From positions 1 through 8,365 of the forward strand of contig CAMPGU010000181.1 of assembly GCA_946885645.1 (NCBI GenBank): DNA of 8,365 nucleotides, given 5' to 3'. This document shows positions 5,466-8,365 of the stretch, one piece after another (positions within the stretch are counted from its first letter, which is position 1; each line of letters opens with the position of its first letter). The stretch is from an uncultured Haloferula sp. GTDB taxonomy: Bacteria > Verrucomicrobiota > Verrucomicrobiae > Verrucomicrobiales > Akkermansiaceae. The notes beneath the pieces are model-generated. The model was not told the origin of the DNA. It was given only the letters and a program-made list of their open reading frames with translations, and searched no databases. A program made the position numbers and the translations under genes.

Positions 5466-7025
5466 TCAGAATTGGAAGTAGATGAACTCGCTCACCTTGT
5501 CGAATTCGTAGATTGAGCCGACCACGAGGAGGGTGGTGAAGACGGTCCACTGCCAGGTGGGCCGCCACTGCCAGAAGCGCCGCGGGCCGGGCATGCTTGT
5601 CTTCGCCAGCAAGCCGCGCAGGCCGACGGCCGGGAAGTAGCGCCGCATGACCTGCTGGGAATTTGGCAGCAGCCAGACGATCAGCACGCAGAGCATCGCC
5701 CGCGAAGCCCAGCTGAACTTCACCTCGGAGGCCGCCGCATTCGGCCAGCCCTGGAAGCCGTTCAAGCCGAACATCGAGGCGAGGATCGACTGGGTCGCCC
5801 GCAGCGCCTCCCGTGCGGATCCGCCTGCGGTCAGCTCGAAGGCACCGGCACGGAAAGGTACCCAGGCCGCGACCACCACCACGAAGGTCAGGAAGATCGC
5901 CACCGGCTTCGGCAGCGCGGGAATCGAGAGCTTCTTGCGCAGGGCGAACCACGCGTGATTCACGCAGAGGAAGAGTCCGTGCATGCCGCCCCACAGGATG
6001 TAGGTCCAGCCGGCCCCGTGCCACAGCCCGCCGAGCAGCATCGTGATCAGCAGGTTCGCATAGCGCAGGAAGAGGCCTTTGCGATTGCCGCCCAGCGAGA
6101 AGTAAACGTAGTCGCGCAGGAAGCGGGACAGGGTGATGTGCCAGCGCCGCCAGAAGTCCACGATGGAGGTGGCCTTATAGGGGGAATGGAAGTTCAAGGG
6201 CAGCTTGATGCCGAACATCCGCGCCGCGCCGATCGCCATGTCCGAGTAGCCGGAAAAATCGAAATAGAGCTGGAGGGAATACGAGATTGCCGCCGCCCAG
6301 GCTTCCAAGATCGTCAGGTCCCGTCCGCCGGCCGCGGCGACCGCACCGAAGAGCGGGTTGGCCACCATCGCCAGATTATCCGCGATCACCACCTTCTTGA
6401 AGAGGCCCATCGCGAAGAGGCTGATGCCCACGGACAAGTCCACCGAGCGGCGGGAAGGGGAGACCGTCCGCTGGATCTGCGGCATGATCTCGTTGTGGTG
6501 CACGATCGGCCCCGCGATGAGCTGCGGGAAGAAGGTCACGAAGAGCAGGAAATCCAGGAAGTTATACCGGCTGGTCTTCCCGCGGTAGGCATCCACGAGG
6601 AAGGCGATCTTCTGGAAGGTGAAGAAGGACAAACCCAGCGGCAGCACGACGTCGGGAATCGAGAACTTCCCCAGGGTCAGCGCCTCCATCGTGCGCTCGA
6701 AGAGGCCGATGTATTTGTAATAGAAAAGTACCCCGAGGTTCGCTGTCAGGCCCAGCCCCAGGATCAGCCGTCCCTTCGCCGTAAAGGTGTGTGCGGCGAG
6801 ATAGCGGCCGATCCCGAAATTGATCGTGCAGGAGGTGCAGATCAGGATCAGGTAAAAGGGCGTCCAGGGCTTGCTCGGGTCCGGATTCCACCATCCGTAG
6901 TAAACCAGGCTCATCAGCACCAGCCAGCCCATCGCCATGCGCTGGCTGCCGCGGCGCAGGAGCTGGAACACCACCAGCGTGAGCGGCAGGAAGAGGACGA
7001 GGAAGGTGTAGCTGTTGAAAAGCAT
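5466..7025 (-). CDS. MBOAT family O-acyltransferase, AlgI-like (second of pair)
   Basis: A complete 519-residue polytopic inner-membrane protein of the MBOAT family (AlgI/PatA/DltB group), which moves acyl groups from a cytoplasmic donor towards the periplasm for polysaccharide O-acylation. Family landmarks: N-terminal LFNSYTFLV at 2-10, FFPQLIAGPIVH at 165-176, QLYFDFSGYSDMA at 252-264, FWRRWHITLSRFLRDY at 291-306, LGGLWHGAGW with H336 at 331-340, and WGGMHG with the catalytic-type H349. The C-terminus ends EFDKVSEFIYFQF, a tail style common in this family. Length is normal for AlgI (about 500). ATG at 7025 is nine bases after the TAG of the preceding MBOAT gene, and its stop is four bases before the SGNH-like gene, so all three form one operon. 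It is closely related to the upstream neighbour along its whole length, pointing to tandem duplication. Between helices it has a slightly longer insertion near 393-410 (TAGGSAREALR) than its paralog. Confidence 0.93.
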   Translation of the reverse strand: MLFNSYTFLVLFLPLTLVVFQLLRRGSQRMAMGWLVLMSLVYYGWWNPDPSKPWTPFYLILICTSCTINFGIGRYLAAHTFTAKGRLILGLGLTANLGVLFYYKYIGLFERTMEALTLGKFSIPDVVLPLGLSFFTFQKIAFLVDAYRGKTSRYNFLDFLLFVTFFPQLIAGPIVHHNEIMPQIQRTVSPSRRSVDLSVGISLFAMGLFKKVVIADNLAMVANPLFGAVAAAGGRDLTILEAWAAAISYSLQLYFDFSGYSDMAIGAARMFGIKLPLNFHSPYKATSIVDFWRRWHITLSRFLRDYVYFSLGGNRKGLFLRYANLLITMLLGGLWHGAGWTYILWGGMHGLFLCVNHAWFALRKKLSIPALPKPVAIFLTFVVVVAAWVPFRAGAFELTAGGSAREALRATQSILASMFGLNGFQGWPNAAASEVKFSWASRAMLCVLIVWLLPNSQQVMRRYFPAVGLRGLLAKTSMPGPRRFWQWRPTWQWTVFTTLLVVGSIYEFDKVSEFIYFQF

Positions 7026-7034
7026 GAGCTGCCG

Positions 7035-8365
7035 CTAGAACTGGAAGTAAATGAACTCGCTCACCTTGTCGAACTCACGCCCCACCCCGTAGAGGATCGC
7101 CAGGGTGAAAAGCGCCCAGGGCACGGTGGGCCGCCAGTGCCACCAGCGCCGCGGGCCCGGCTTGAGCTCGGGGAAGTCGCACAGCCCCAGCGCCGGCAGG
7201 TAGCGCTTCATGAATTGCTGGGTGTTCGGGAAGCACCAGCAGAGGATCAGGCCGCCGATGATCGGCTTCCACGCGCGGTCGTACTTCACCACCATCATCG
7301 AATCGGGCGGCCAGCCGGTCCAACCTTGGAAGCCGAACATGGCGGAGAGTATTGTCCGCGCGGCATGGAAGTCGTGCGCGCGGAAAAACACCCAGCCGAT
7401 CATCACCACGAAGAAGGTCATGCCGATCGCCAGCGGCTTCGGGATCTTCGGCAGGGACATCTTTTTCCGGAGGGCGAACCACGCGTGGTTCACGCAGAGC
7501 AGGGCCCCGTGAAGGGCTCCCCAGAGGATGAAGGTCCAGCCCGCGCCGTGCCAGAGGCCGCCCAGCAGCATCGTGACGAAGAGATTGGTGTAGCGGCGTC
7601 CGGGACCCTTCCGGTTGCCCCCCAGCGGGATGTAGAGGTAGTCCCGCAGGAAGCGGGAGAGGGTGATGTGCCAGCGCCGCCAGAAATCGACCACCGAAAC
7701 CGCCCTGTAAGGGGAGTGGAAGTTCAGCGGGAAGCGGATGCCGAAGATCCGCGCGGAGCCCAGTGCCATGTCCGAATAGCCGGAGAAATCGAAGTAAAGC
7801 TGGAGCGTGTAGGACAGCGCCCCGGCCCAGGCTTCCGCCGTCGTCGGGTCCCGCCCGTCCGCGGCGGCCATGTCGAAGATCGGCGAGGCGGTCCGCGCCA
7901 GGTAATCCGCGACCACGACTTTCTTGAAAAGGCCATGAGCAAAGCGAGTGATGCCCGCCGCGAACAGGTCCGTGGACAGACGCGGCTTCAGGAAGTCTTC
8001 GATGACGTCGCGGAAGCGGACAATGGGCCCGGCGATGAGGTGCGGAAAGAAAGCTTGATAGGCAGCGTAGACGATGAAGTTGCGCTCGCCCTTGATGTCG
8101 CGGCGGCGCACGTCGACCAGGTAAGAGATGCCTTGAAAGACGAAGAACGAAATGCCCGCGGGCAACGCGATACCGCCGATGCGCGTGGCGAGATCCGAGC
8201 CTAAGGCGAGGTCGACGTTGCGCGCAAAAAACGTCAGGTACTTATAGGTGAAGATGATTGCGATATTGGCCGCAAGAAAGACGTAGAACAGCCAGCGGTA
8301 TCGCTCCTTCTCAATCAGCAGTGCGCCGAAATAGTTGAGCACGATGATAGCGAGCAGGATGAGGA
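7035..8365 (-). CDS. MBOAT family O-acyltransferase, AlgI-like (first of pair, 5' end missing)
   Basis: The frame runs off the right edge, so the true start is outside the window. A GTG at 8342 is inside a hydrophobic segment (LILLAIIVLNYFG), and about 40-60 N-terminal residues are expected to be missing by comparison with the paralog. Numbering from that GTG, the visible protein shows FFPHLIAGPIVRFRDV at 98-113, QLYFDFSGYSDMA at 181-193, FWRRWHITLSRFLRDY at 220-235, LLGGLWHGAGW with H265 at 259-269, and ALHG with the catalytic-type H278. The two histidines are 13 residues apart, as in the paralog, so both copies look catalytically competent. It ends in TAG at 7037-7035 with the same EFDKVSEFIYFQF tail. 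It is the first visible gene of the acylation operon; the promoter and any further partner genes lie beyond 8365. Expected role: inner-membrane acyl transfer for glycan O-acylation. Confidence 0.92.
   Translation of the reverse strand, partial: LILLAIIVLNYFGALLIEKERYRWLFYVFLAANIAIIFTYKYLTFFARNVDLALGSDLATRIGGIALPAGISFFVFQGISYLVDVRRRDIKGERNFIVYAAYQAFFPHLIAGPIVRFRDVIEDFLKPRLSTDLFAAGITRFAHGLFKKVVVADYLARTASPIFDMAAADGRDPTTAEAWAGALSYTLQLYFDFSGYSDMALGSARIFGIRFPLNFHSPYRAVSVVDFWRRWHITLSRFLRDYLYIPLGGNRKGPGRRYTNLFVTMLLGGLWHGAGWTFILWGALHGALLCVNHAWFALRKKMSLPKIPKPLAIGMTFFVVMIGWVFFRAHDFHAARTILSAMFGFQGWTGWPPDSMMVVKYDRAWKPIIGGLILCWCFPNTQQFMKRYLPALGLCDFPELKPGPRRWWHWRPTVPWALFTLAILYGVGREFDKVSEFIYFQF

Noticed and set aside
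5955..8204. A 749-codon open frame on the plus strand opposite the MBOAT genes
   Set aside because: Its translation is low-complexity (rich in Glu, Arg, Gln, His, Pro) and mirrors the conserved MBOAT coding strand. Long antisense frames are expected in GC-rich genes.
4175..8365. Alginate biosynthesis operon
   Set aside because: Only acylation-type genes are visible; no alginate polymerase, epimerase or export genes are present. AlgI-like proteins serve many different glycans, so no alginate claim is justified.

Overview
The window is GC-rich, densely coded bacterial DNA holding five genes (one cut by the right edge) and one repeat-rich intergenic gap. Several things fit a Verrucomicrobiota-like or other high-GC environmental Gram-negative: an MsbA-like exporter, GTG starts, weak or absent Shine-Dalgarno sequences, a TAGGGT-type -10 element, and an AlgI-type polysaccharide acylation cluster. 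No rRNA or other taxonomic marker is present, so the phylum is only a suggestion.

Layout. (1) Positions 1-114: no gene, only a candidate terminator for the leftward genes. (2) 115-1895, minus strand: a two-gene unit with a small three-helix DUF2721-type membrane protein followed 17 nt later by xseA (exonuclease VII large subunit). A well-spaced promoter at 1903-1931 sits so close to the GTG of the DUF2721 gene that its transcript should be leaderless. (3) 1896-2021: a divergent intergenic region; the side facing the ABC gene is very GC-rich and can form a strong hairpin just upstream of that gene's ATG. (4) 2022-3902, plus strand: a complete half-size ABC exporter of MsbA type with an unusually long first extracytoplasmic loop. 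(5) 3903-4174: the gap between two convergent genes, filled with REP-like palindromes in two subtypes. Two copies lie in one orientation in 71-bp direct repeats and two in the other orientation in 44-bp tandem repeats. (6) 4175-8365, minus strand: a tightly packed operon with two adjacent, clearly paralogous MBOAT acyltransferases (AlgI/PatA/DltB type) and then a membrane-anchored SGNH-hydrolase-like protein.

How the genes work together. The last three genes have the make-up of a polysaccharide O-acylation machine. The MBOAT protein would pass an acyl group across the inner membrane, and the anchored SGNH-like protein would place it on a periplasmic or exported glycan. Having two MBOATs for one visible SGNH partner is the unusual point. 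The ABC exporter may move a lipid or lipid-linked glycan, but nothing in the sequence ties it to the acylation operon, which is transcribed convergently. DUF2721 and xseA look co-transcribed without an obvious functional link.

The least ordinary signal is the intergenic repeat array. The two palindrome subtypes share their outer bases and a GTGA loop but differ at three paired stem positions with full compensation (CTG/CAG versus TTC/GAA). That indicates selection on a folded single strand, as in REP/REPIN elements moved by RAYT-type transposases.
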